Translations under genes and position numbers: made by a program | Part shown: positions 12,001 to 24,843 of the stretch, piece after piece | Layout of the letters: each line of letters opens with the position of its first letter | How positions within the stretch are numbered: the first letter of the stretch is position 1 | Assembly: GCF_014851395.1 (NCBI RefSeq) | Contig: NW_024040040.1 | Location: forward strand, 21,619,000-21,682,999 | Source of the DNA: Micropterus salmoides | Taxonomy: Eukaryota > Chordata > Actinopteri > Centrarchiformes > Centrarchidae | Reading direction: 5' to 3' | DNA length: 64,000 nt | The notes under the pieces: generated by a model | Databases searched by the model: none | What the model saw: the letters and a program-made list of their open reading frames with translations, nothing else | Told to the model about the DNA's origin: nothing

Positions 12001-15000
12001 GCTTCCTATCAGAAAGGTAGGAAGGTATTTCAAATGTACAACTGCAGTACTTAAATCTAAGTAAAGTAATTTCCCTGACATTTTTGTGTTACTTTACTTT
12101 TAATAGACCCATGTAAGAGGTTTTATACTTCCTGTGAGTATAATCCAATCAATCTTATTTTCATACTGTATATCCGTTGTGTAATTTGATAAATTGTGTT
12201 GTATGTCGTGCTCGCATCTCAGAGAAGACTCTGACTGCAACATGCGTCTTTGTAAAGAGAGAAACAGACAGAAAAAGTCTCTAACTCTGCCTGTCAGCTC
12301 GCTCTGCTCCGTTAAAACTGAATTTACCATACAGAATTGAATACGAGTGCACTCCAGATTTAGCTGCAGCCAGCTGACCGTGTGCTTCTCCCTATACCGC
12401 AGTTCTGTGTCCATGCATGCAGCAAACTGAAAGCACTGTCTGTCGGAGCGTCTACGTGAAAAGAGAAGGAAGACATTGCTGGTAGTATTGTCTTCAGAGT
12501 TGTTAAACACCTCAGCGCACTGAAGGAAGCCATCTGACTGTGTGAGGGGCAAGATCGCTGATGTCTGCAGGCAGAGTAGGAGCTCTCCTGTCTGACTGGT
12601 CCACCAATAGCAGAGAAGATGACCCCTTGAGACACAGCCCCTCCTCATTTGCATAATGAGGCAGAAATGCATACAAAAATTTAAAAAAGACAGGCAGAAA
12701 TAAATACCATGGGTGAAAATAAATAAGGTAAATAAATACAAAGGAAGAATAAAACAGACAAAAATATTAAAACACACACATAAATAAATACATTTAAAAA
12801 ATTAGTAATAAATAAAGTTGAATAAACAAATAAGGTAATTATAACAAAGGTGAATAAGTAAAGGCACTAATTAAAATATATACATTTATGTCTCCTTGTA
12901 TAATTTAATTACTACCTACATTTATTTATTTACTTTATTTTTTTGTGTATTTAATTGGATGCTTTATTTTTATTGAGCATTTATTTATTTCTGTATTTAT
13001 TTCTGACTGTGTCAGGATCGGTCCTCCATAGCGGGGTGGGAGAGTTATCAAGCACGTAAAGTTTGGTTCAGATGTGAGCATGTACACTGAAGTTACAACA
13101 ACTTCCTGTGTCATGGCGAAGACTTGATCTCTGACGCCACGCCACGGACACACCCATTGACGAAAACTCGCAAATAGCACAACTTTTCATCTTCAATGCC
13201 TTTAGAAGGCACAGCACAAATTTGAAGTCGGTCGGACTAAATCCCTAGGAGGAGTTCGTTAAAGTACGAAGTGTGTAAATCATCCAAAATTTGACGTAAA
13301 ATTCAAAATGGCCTACTTCCTGTTGATTTTAGGGCATCGCTCCAAGAGGCTTTTTTGTGCGTCTGGACAAGATACACGTACCACAGAAAATTCGTGCACG
13401 TAGGTAAAACGTGCGGCGGGGGCTGCTTCGTTAAAAGTCACTTCCTGTTGCCAGCAGGTGGCGCTATGACTGTCTGTGAATGTCAGCATGTACATGTGTT
13501 CAGGGCGGGACTCTCATCCTACATGTACAGTTTGGTCCAGATGTGAGCATGTACACTGAAGTTACGACAACTTCCGTGTCATGGCGAAGAGCTGATCTTT
13601 GACGCCACACCACGGACACGCCCATTGACGAAAACTTGCAAATAGCACAACTTTTCATCTTCAATGCCTTTAGAAGGCACAGCAAACATTTGAGGTCGGT
13701 CGGACTAAATCCCTAGGAGGAGTTCGTTAAAGTACGAAGTGTGTAAATCATCCAAAATTTGACGTAAAATTTAAAATGGCCGACTTCCTGTTGGGTTTAG
13801 GCTATGGCTCCAAGAGACTTTTTTGTGCGTCTGGACAAGATACACGTACCACAGAAAATTCGTGCACGTAGGTGAAACGTGCGGCGGGGGCTGCTTCGTT
13901 AAAGGTCACTTTCTGTTGCCAGCAGGTGGCGCTATGACTGTGGGTGAATGTCGGCATGTACATGTGTTCAGGGCGGGACTCTCATCCTACATGTACAGTT
14001 TGGTCCGGATGTGAGCATGTACACTGAAGTTACAACAACTTCCTGTTTCATTGCGAATCATCGACGCCACGGACACGCCCATTGACGAAAACGCGCAAAT
14101 AGCACAACTTTTCATCGTCAATGCCTTTAGAAGGCACAGCAGAAATTTGACGTCGATCCGACTAAATCCCTAGGAGGAGTTCGTTAAAGTACGAAGTGTG
14201 TAAATCATCCAAAAATGGCCGTAAAATTCAAAATGGCCGACTTCCTGTTGACTTTAGGCTATGGGTTCTTGAGGCTTTTTTGTGCGTCTTGATACGATAC
14301 ATGTCCCCAGAAAATTTCGTACATGTAGGTTGAACGTGAACGAGGGGCTAATCATTTCCAATTTTCTAGGTGGCGCTAGCGAGTCATTTTGCCACGCCCA
14401 TGTGCGCAACTTGTAGAATACGAAATTTTTCACCGGTTCTGACATGTTTGCAAATTTTGGTGAGTTTTCGAGTATGTTTAGGCCATGTCATTTGGGCCTA
14501 CTTTGCAGAAAAAAAAATAAATAAATAAAAAAATAATAATAATCCGAGCAAATTCAATAGGGACCTCACACGGTCGTGCTCGGGCCCTAATAATCCGAGC
14601 AAATTCAATAGGGACCTCGCACGGTCGTGCTCGGGCTCTAAAAAGCAGTTTGTCCTCATCTTTGTCCTTTATTGTCAGGCATTGTCCTATGTGGTGAAGC
14701 CCAAAACTATTTTCCACAACATAAACAATAAAGTCCATAACCATAATTTTTTCATACACACTCACCTGTATGTCCCCAGGCCGTGCATCTTGCCTTCTTT
14801 CCAGTGACCTTGATAGTGATCGCTCTTGTTGAGGGTCTTATTGGGAGCATCAAATTCACCAAAGCTACACAAACAGAAATATACAAGAGCAGGATAAAGG
14901 GAAAGGGGCTTAAACTTTAGATAATCCTCCCTTGTGAAAGAATAACACATAAGGTAATGTACACTAAGTACATCCTATGACAGAATACTGTATATTTATT

Positions 15001-18000
15001 CTGTCACAGGATTCTGAACTCATTACTACACATAAACACAATCCCAGGTTTCTGTTTAAGACTGTGGATCAGCTGGTAAACCCAACCCCTCCTTGTGCCT
15101 CAGCTGGAAGTAATGATGACTGTGAATTGTTTTTATCTTATTTTACCAATAAGGTGGTGTCAATCAGAGCCTCTATTACCCCCACTGCCTCTTACTCAGA
15201 GGTCCCTCACCAGCAACAAGAGAGTTTTAACCAGTTTTATCCCATCAACCTGTCTGAGCTTTTAAAAACAGTATCACAAATGAGAGTGTCCTCCAGCCCA
15301 CTTGATGTTATACCTAGAAAGTTTTTACTGAAAGTAATGGATTCTGTTGGGCCCCATTTGATCTCTGTTTTTAACAGCTCCCTATCTACTGGTTGTGTCC
15401 CTGATTATTTTAAAACGGCTTACGTGAACCCACTTTTAAAGAAACCTGGTTTAGATCCCTCCCTCCATCAAAATTTTAGACCAATTTCAAAACTGCCTTT
15501 TATTGCAAAGATTCTTGAAAGAATTGTGTCCGAACAGCTGGTCACTGTACTGGAAAATAACAAATTATTTGAAAAGTTTCAGTCTGGTTTTAGGAAGTAC
15601 CACAGCGCTGAGACTGCCCTGCTTAAAGTCACCAATGACCTTTTAATGTCTGCTGATGATGGCATGTGCTCAGTCCTGGTACTCCTGGACCTTAGCGCTG
15701 CTTTTGACACCATTGATCACAACATCACGTTAGACAGACTGAGGCACTGGGTGGGGATCTCTGGTACTACACTAGAATGGTTTTCATCCTACCTGTCAAA
15801 TAGGAAGTTTTGCGTGTCTATAAACAACTATGTCTCTTCGTTCTGTCCAGTTAAATATGGTGTACCTCAGGGGTCAGTCTTAGGACCCATTTTGTTTTCC
15901 TAGTATCTGCTTCTCCTTGGACATATTATCCACAAACATGGTATTTCTTTTCATATTTATGCTGATGACACACAAATGTACTTGCCCGTCAGATCCACAG
16001 ACCCTGGAATGCTGATTTCACTTAACTGCCTTGTGAAGTTAAAAAATGGATGTCAAATAATTTCCTCCAGCTGACCTCAGACAAAACAGATATCCTGGTC
16101 ATTGGGTCCCAGCAGATGGCAAATCTGCCATCTGCTGGTAAATCACATTAAGCCTGTTGCAAAGAACCTTGGTGTCTGGTTTGATAGTAATTTAAATTTC
16201 GAGCAGCACACCACAAAGCTTGTTCAATCATGTTTTTATCAACTTAGAAATATAGCAAAAATTCGATCTATGTTAACTTTTAAGCGCCTGGATTGTTGCA
16301 ACAGCCTTTTCACTTGTTTAACCCAAAAATCTACTGATCGACTCCAGACTGTCCAGAACTCAGCTGTCAGGCTTTTAACCTGAACGAAGAAATATGACCA
16401 CATTACCCATATTTTAGCTTCACTACACTGGCTCCCAGTATGTTTTAGAATTGACTTAAAAAAATGTATTGATCACTTTTAAAGCTCTTCATGGCCTCTC
16501 GCCTTGTTATATTTCTGACCTTTTAGTCCCATACACCAGCTCATACCTTGAGATCCTTGGGCAGAGGTCTGCTGTCTGTTCCAGAGTCTCGACTGAAAAC
16601 TAAAGGGGACAGAGCGTTTGTTGTCAGGGCCCCGAGGCTCTGGAACAGCCTGCCCGAGGAAATCAGGTCGGCTGAGTCAGTGAACTCTTTTAAGTCCCTT
16701 CTTAAAACATACTTTTATAGGAGAGCCTTTCCCGATCTTATTTGCCTTTTATTTTATTCTATTTTACTTATTCTATATTTATCTTAAACGTGTATTTTAG
16801 TGTTTTCAATGTTTTCTTGCTTTTATTAGGGTTCATACTGCGTAGTCTGTTGTCTGCCGCGCCGGCTCAAATTCCCATGAGCTGGAATGAGCTAGAAACA
16901 TGAAACTTGGGGGAATAACTGGAAATGGTGTGCATCAGCTTCCATAGAAATATGAACTCAATCGGCCACATGGTGGCGCTGTAAATAACGCTTAAAAATG
17001 CAAACTTTGAAAGGCCACGCCCCTTACACCGTAAATCCGATTGACTTGAAATTCTCACACAGGTGCAGCTCAATGTGCTCTACAAAAAAGCCTCAAGTAC
17101 TATTAAGGTCCGCCTAGAGTTTTTTCCGCCATTTTGAATTTTTTGAAAATCACATTTTTGACATCTCCTCCTAGACTGTATCTCCGATTGCCACCAAATT
17201 TTCAGTGAATCATCATTGGATCAAGCTTATTAAAAGTTGTATAAAGCATGTCGATATCTCAATTACTTTTCAAGATATGGACCAATGAACTTTGAAAGGG
17301 GCGTGGCTCTGGACATAAATGACCACAAATCAGCAACCGTAGAGCCGATCATCACAAAACTCACAGGATATGTTCAGATAGGTGCCTCGGATATACCCGA
17401 GGATTGCAAAACATGACACCAGCGGGAGTTATCTGGACGATGCTGTGAACTGAGCTTACTTTAAAGAGTTAAACATCGCTGCCCAACAAATAGACAGAGG
17501 AAACAGCTACGAGCTCAGTGACGGTCGGATCGTAACGCTTATTAAACTCTGTGGAAAATGTTAAACAGCACTGCCGGGCCACAACGAGTCTGCGGGCTCT
17601 CTGAAAAACTTCAGTCCTCCGGAAGTTTGCCCAGCCGCCGCTGCGCCTTTCTGCTGAAGTGAGCCTGCTTTGGTGAGTGAAGCATCGTTAATCATCGTGA
17701 CTGTGAGCTGCTGCTCCGTGTATGGGACAAACTGTTGTACTGGATCGGTTGATACCAGGCTATGGATTGCGGTTGTTGTCATTTAGCCGCTTTCATGCTG
17801 CTTTATTATCCGCGGTTATTACGCCAATATGGCGGCTGGCTGCGCTGGATGAAAGGTACGGAGCCGGGAGTGTAAATGATCTCTCTCTCGCTCTGCCATG
17901 CTGTTTGTTGAGATGTTAGAAACACAGCAGCAAGAGAGAGTATTGTATTGTAGTTTTACTGGCATCTATATTTTCAAACCATTTTAATGAAATAGTATGG

Positions 18001-21000
18001 TTAATAATACTAGTATTTACATAGTGTATATTTCAATTACATTATTCTATAGTCTAATATGAAAGAAAAATATTAATGCTCCCTGATGTCTGTAATCTTG
18101 AGTGGGCTTGTTCCCAGTAAATGTTTTGTTCTTTGCAGTCAGTGCACTCCTACAAATAAAAGCTGTAGTTGTTTTTTAAGGAAAAGGTCAACTAGCGTAT
18201 TTGAAGAACTATTGCCCAACACATACAGATACATAACACATTAAAACAGGATTTTTATGGCCGCTTGCCATAATGCAAACACACTTTTTACATCTCCTCC
18301 TAGACCGTAGCTCCAATTGCCACCAAATTTTTTCTGGATCATCATTGGCCTTAGCGTATATAAAGTTGTATAAAGCTTGGTGATAGCTCCTTTCGTTTTC
18401 AAGATATTGACCAATAAACATGTGAAGGGTGTGGCTCAGGACATAAATAGACAAGAATCCGTAAGCATTGGTCCAATCATCACAAAACTCACAGGATATG
18501 TCCACATGTGTGCCGGAAATATGCCTTGAAAGTTTCATTCAAATCGACCACTAGGTGGCGCTTTAAATGCATCGTAACTGGATGTGGAATGATACAAATC
18601 GAGCTATAGATCAGAAAATGGTTGTCCAGTTGTTACAAAACTTGTAGGATAGGTTTTATAACAATGTTGAACCGTATGTGTGAAATTTTTTTGATGGCGA
18701 TATTGCGAAAAAGGTATGAACTCGCGAATCGCCGCTTGCGGGTATATTCTTGTATTGTTTTTGTATTATTGTTTTTTGGGTATTATTGTCTTTACACTTG
18801 TTAAAGCACTTTGTTACTTGTTTTTGAAAAGTGCTCTACAAATAAAGATTATTATTATTATATTAAAGAGTAATGTTGGTGGCCAGCACTCACCCATCCT
18901 CCAGTCCATTCTTGAACGTCCCTGTATATATCCTCCCATCAGACCATTTTAACACTCCCCTGAAAAACATAATCCCAATCATTGTTACATATCAATATAA
19001 ATTTCTAATATATTCAAATCAACATGCAAACAGAGAGAATATGCGTCCAACCTGCCGTTTGGCTTCCCGGCAAGCCAGCGTCCTTCATATGTTGCATCTT
19101 TCAGCCGTCCGTCCTTATAAAAGGTGTAAGAGGCCATCCTGGAGATTGGAGGCTCTAACTTCTGCCCCGACCCTGAGCTGACTGATGCCGTGTCCTGCCC
19201 CGCCCCACTCAGGGCCTGGTCTACCGCCTGGTTGATGGAGCAAAGCCACTTGGCCTAGCAGCCAATACATGCACACGTTTAAAGAGGGAAATGTCACAGA
19301 GGTGCAGTTCTTTTGAGTGGCAACAAATGGAAATGTAGTTTTAAGGTAATTAGGGCTGCACGATTTGGACAAAAACTCATATTGCGATTTTTGTGGACAA
19401 TACTGCAATTTGAGATATAATGGAACAAATGGTACCATGAGTCTACTTTCTTGAGTATCAAGGAAAATGCACAAAATACGGACATTTTTAAATGTGTTTG
19501 TCTCAACGTGAAAAAAAGTTAAACAAGCATAAGCATTTCTGTCACCAGTCCAAAATTACTGATTTTGCCACATTGTAAACAGCTTTTTAAAACACTCATC
19601 ATAGAAAACTCTACTGTGATTGGTGCATTGCGGCTTGTGGAACTTGTAGTTTTTGAACCAGGGACAGATACACAATACACCCGCCGCACCCACACAACCC
19701 ACACACACACACACACTTTAGTTGAACAAGATTACTGAACAATATTGATAACAATAACTTTAGTAAAACCGAATAAGGGGCGCGTGAGGCGATGGCTAGA
19801 AGCAGCTCAAATTGGCACAATGGCATCCTGGCTCTGGCTAAACTTTTTTTAATGTCCTGCCCCATCCAGGCTGTAATTGGTCAGTTGAAGACAACGGACA
19901 CTGACAAGCACATTGGCTTTATGAAAAGTTGATCGTGTTGAACAACAAAGGCAACAATACAGCTAACGTTAAATGGCTAAAGCTAAATGATTCACCGCTT
20001 CAACTGCCAACAACGTACCTCTGTCTCCGTCATAGAGCGACAGGCCCACGGGCATCTTTCTTGGTGCTCAGGTGGCTAGTCCAACTATATTTTGAACAAT
20101 TAGCGTGGGGGTTATGGTAGGTTGTTGTCTTTAACGGAATTTATACAATTATTTGATCTGGTTTGACATATATGTTTTTAGGGGAATATGGTGTGTGCGT
20201 GGATGATGAGCAGATTGCAGCACACACAGAGACTAGTGTAATAACGTGTGATAAGTAGCAGCAGCATAAAACACGTACCTTCTCCATGGGAGAGGATGCC
20301 AGAAGGGTGAATGTCTCCTCTGGTGCAATGACCTTTAACCCATATCTACACACACACACACACACACACATATACAGTGGGTACGGAAAGTATTCAGACC
20401 CCTTTAAATTTTTCACTCTTTGTTTCATTGCAGCCATTTCCCAAAAATCAAAAAAGTTCATTTTATTTCTCAGTAATGTACACTCAGCACCCCATCTTGA
20501 CAGAAAAAAACAGAAATGTAGAAATTTTTGCAAATTTATTAAAAAGAAAAACTGAAATATCACATGGTCATAAGTATTCAGACCCTTTGCTCAGTATTTA
20601 GTAGAAGCACCCTTTTGATCTAATACAGCCATGAGTCGTTTTGGGAAAGATGCAACAAGTTTTTCACATCTGGATTTGGGTATCCTCTGCCATCCCTCCT
20701 TGCAGATCCTCTCCAGTTCTGTCAGGTTGGATGGTAAACGTTGGTGGACAGCCATTTTCAGGTCTCTCCAGAGATGCTCAATTGGGTTTAAGTCAGGGCT
20801 CTGGCTGGGCCATTCAAGAACAGCCACGGAGTTGTTGTGAAGCCACTCCTTCGTTATTTTAGCGGTGTGCTTAGGGTCATTGTCTTGTTGGAAGGTAAAC
20901 CTTCGGCCCAGTCTGAGGTCCAGAGCACTCTGGAAAAGGTTTTCGTCCAGGATATCCCTGTACTTGGCCGCATTCATCTTTCCCTCGATTGCAACCAGTC

Positions 21001-24000
21001 GTCCTGTCCCTGCAGCTGAAAAACACCCCCACAGCATGATGCTGCCACCACCATGCTTCACTGTTGAGACTGTATTGGACAGGTGATGAGCAGTGCCTGG
21101 TGTTCTCCACACATACCGCTTAGAATTAAGGCCAAAAAGTTCTATCTTGGTCTCATCAGACCAGAGGATCTTATTTATCACCATCTTGGAGTCCTTCAGG
21201 TGTTTTTTAGCAAACTCCATGCAGGCTTTCATGTGTCTTGCACTGAGGAGAGGCTTCCGTCGGGCCACTCTGCCATAAAGCCCCGACTGGTGGATTGCTA
21301 CAGTGATGGTTGACTTACTACAACTTTCTCCCATCTCCCGACTGCATCTCTGGAGCTCAGCCACAGTGACCTTTGGGTTCTTCTTTACCTCTCTCACCAA
21401 GGCTCTTCTCCCCCGATAGCTCAGTTTGGCCGGACGGCCAGCTCTAGGAAGGGTTCTGGTCGTCCCAAACGTCTTCCATTTGAGGATTATGGAGGCCACT
21501 GTGCTCTTAGGAACCTTAAGTGCAGCAGAAATTTTTTTGTAACCTTGGCCAGATCTGTGCCTTGCCACAATTCTGTCTCTGAGCTCTTCAGGCAGTTCCT
21601 TTGACCTCATGATTCTCATTTGCTCTGACACGCACTGTGAGCTGTAAGGTCTTATATAGACAGGTGTGTGGCTTTCCTAATCAAGTCCAATCAGTATAAT
21701 CAAACACAGCTGGACTCAAATGAAGGTGTAGGACCATCTCAAGGATGATCAGAAGAAATAGACAGCACCTGAGTTAAATATGAGTGTCACGGCAAAGGGT
21801 CTGAATACTTATGACCATGTGATATTTCAGTTTTTCTTTTTTAATAAATTTGCAAAAATTTCTACATTTCTGTTTTTTTCTGTCAAGATGGGGTGCTGAG
21901 TGTACATTACTGAGAAATAAAATGAACTTTTTTGATTTTTGGAAAATGGCTGCAATGAAACAAAGAGTGAAAAATTTAAAGGGGTCTGAATACTTTCCGT
22001 ACCCACTGTAACTATTTAAATTGACTAAACACAACAAAATAAAAAGATCTGGAAATTATGTTGAATTATGTTATTTTTGAGTATTCCTCCACAGAAAAGC
22101 TGTAAAAATGTTCCACTGGGAGCAGACTTACAGGCCAGTGTTCTCCTCTGGGATTGGCTCCACCCAAAGTGTGGCCAAAGGGAAGATGTGATGTGTGGAG
22201 AACTGGAGGAGAGGAACAAGCATGGAGGATGGAAAGGAAGCAGGGGGAGAGGAAAGGGTAATTAAGGAAAAGGTGAGGAAAGAGGAGAGAAGAAAGAAAG
22301 GAAAGGTAAGTGTTTAGAAATGGAAAGAAACAGGACACATCATTAATCTTATTAACACATCTGACCACACTGAGAGACAGTGACACAATCCTAATTGCTA
22401 TGAGTAAGCCCATAAGGTGTGTATGAGCCTTACACACAAACAGGAGGTGTTTCTCTATAATCTCATAATTAACAGGAAAAAATGCTTTGATTTTTTAAGT
22501 GCAACAATTCAAGCAGGACACTGACAAAGAAAAACTAATGCCTTTTAATAATCATTAATTGCTTCTTTGTGGAGAGACTCACGCATGGAGTTGCAGATAA
22601 TATACCTCCTTCTACCAGCAGCATACTTTCCTTCCTGCTCCAGTTTAGTTTGTTTATTGTTTACATTTCAGACAACTTCCACTAATAATATAACAGCTGT
22701 AAAAAGGAAGTAAAAGAGAAGTCAAATGGAACTAAAGAGAGGAAGTGACGTAAAAAAGGAAGCATAAAGGAAGTAAAGACAGAAAAAAGAAGGGAATTCA
22801 AAAGGTAGCAAATAAGTAAAAAGGAAGGAACGTTGATGCAGACTTTGCAAAGATTAATCTAAGGGGGGCCAGATTAATCATGCAAGACAACATGTGTACC
22901 TTAAAGAGGTAGGAACTAAGCATGTATACTCTTTATTACCAATACCCTGCTCATTATTCATGCAAAAAAAAAAATGAAATAAAGTAAATCGGAAGTACAG
23001 AAGGAAGTAGGGAAGTGAAACGGGAGTAAATTACGAAGTAAGAATAAAGAAGTAAAGAAGGGAGTATGGAAGTAAAGAGGAAGTAAGACAGTGAAGAAGG
23101 AAGTAAAGTAGAAAGGAAGTGAAAAGGTTATTAGAGCTAGACTCAAGAGGAAGTTAAGAACTAAGCATGCATACTCTTTTTCACCCAAAGGTCCAGGCGG
23201 AATTAAGGAAGTAAAAGAGAAGTAAAGATAGAAGGAAGTATAAGGGAAGTAAAAAAGGAAATAAGGATGAAAAGTAAAGAAGTTGTTTTGTTTTTTTCAA
23301 ATAATGACAGAACGTCACACAGTCAGGAAGCAGAGGGACTTAAATGTGCAGGACAACCACAGGACCGATGCAGACTAGAAGAGATGGGGAGGGATGGACA
23401 GAAGAAGGAGGAGACAAAGCGGGAGAGAGGAAAGGAAATTGCTTTGGAGAAGTGAACCAGAAACTGTTGGTACTGTAATTTGAAAGGATAAAATAGGCTC
23501 CTCTGCTAAAGTGATTGCCTTTCAAATCCTACGCCTGTCGTTAAATTACAAGTGAACCAACAGTAAAAACCAAGGCACCGACAGGAAAAAAAGTACTCTT
23601 AAGAAGAACATAACATTTGTTTTTGTGTTTTGTATTTCAAGCTGAATTGGTTTTAAATGTTGAATTGCGGGAAAAGGAAGAACAAGAACAGTGATATAGT
23701 ATAGTATGTAAAATGAGCCATTGAGCCTTGGTTCGAGTCAGTTCATCTTTCCATGCAGTCTCCTTCAGGTGGCGAGCAGGCAGAGGGTGAAGGTGGGGAT
23801 AGGGCTGGGTATCACTGGTAGTACATCACATAGTAAAGTAGTAATGCACACCTATACTTATGAGCAAATTTTTAAAAAATGCAGTCCTTGTTTTGTGCCT
23901 CATTTTAGCTTTGAATGAAATTTGAAATGCAGTTTTGCATGGAACAAAAACTGTGGATTTAATTTCTTAATTTCTTACAGTGTAGTCACGTTTCATGGCC

Positions 24001-24789
24001 AGAATTAAAAGAAAGAATAATTACAGCGAATCTTTCTAAACATACATGTAGCATGTGAGCCTTGTTTTCAGGTGTAAATTTGAACCTATCCTTTAACATT
24101 TGTTCCTGGTTTGATTATTATTTTAGCATCAATGCGATTAAGCACCTTGATTTGTCAGGTATTTAATTTGTTGGATAAGCTAATAACAGACAAGTGATTT
24201 CCAAAAAGTGTCAAAGAAATTCTAATTATAAATGTTATGGTGTATGTATGTAATATAAATGTAAACCTTTGGGGATAGAGGATGGAAGGACGTAAAGAAA
24301 GAAAGGATGTAAAAAATTATGTAAAGAAAGGAAGTAAAGTAGGACATAAAGAAAGAAAGGAATTAAAGAGAGAGGAAGTACAGAAGAAGAAAGTAAAAAG
24401 GAAGTAATTGGATTTTCTCTATATTGCTGAACCCTAGATAAATAAATAATAAATAAACAGATATTTGTATTAGCATTGGTGCCTTCACCTGTTTTATCCG
24501 GGTGTGTGTTTGTCATGTGTTTAAATGTGAATCCGCTCCAACAGGGCTGAATCCCATGACACAGAGCCCTAAGCCCTTCTCACACACACACACACGAAAA
24601 GAAAGAGTGGGACAGGGGAGAGTACGGGGTCGCTGTGCTAACATTTGCTTCTGGCTGCATACTTACAAGATTTTTACAAGCCCTGACAACACGGAGGTAA
24701 GCACACACAAACGCTTGAAACAGACCAAGTTACACTGTCTGAAATATAGACGGCTTCAAAAAAGTGAAAGAGTTGAAGGACGTAATGAA

Positions 24790-24843
<54 letters not shown>

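Larger units (their letters stand above)
15008..18863 (+). mobile_element. 5'-truncated L2-like LINE with a nested satellite insertion
   Basis: RT coding remnants span 15008-16787, then an AT-rich 3' UTR to about 16830. The LINE tail (TTAAAGCACTTTGTTACTTG and AATAAAGATTATTATTATTA) reappears at about 18740-18863. Sequence between 16830 and 18740 looks inserted. The element fills the als2 intron between exons a14 and a15 in antisense orientation. Confidence 0.82.

Noticed and set aside
19519..19865. Minus-strand frames containing Cys-Val repeats
   Set aside because: Derived from a short CA repeat and a possible transposon fragment.
20837..21313. Plus-strand frames within the Tc1 element
   Set aside because: Shadow frames of the transposase gene on the minus strand.
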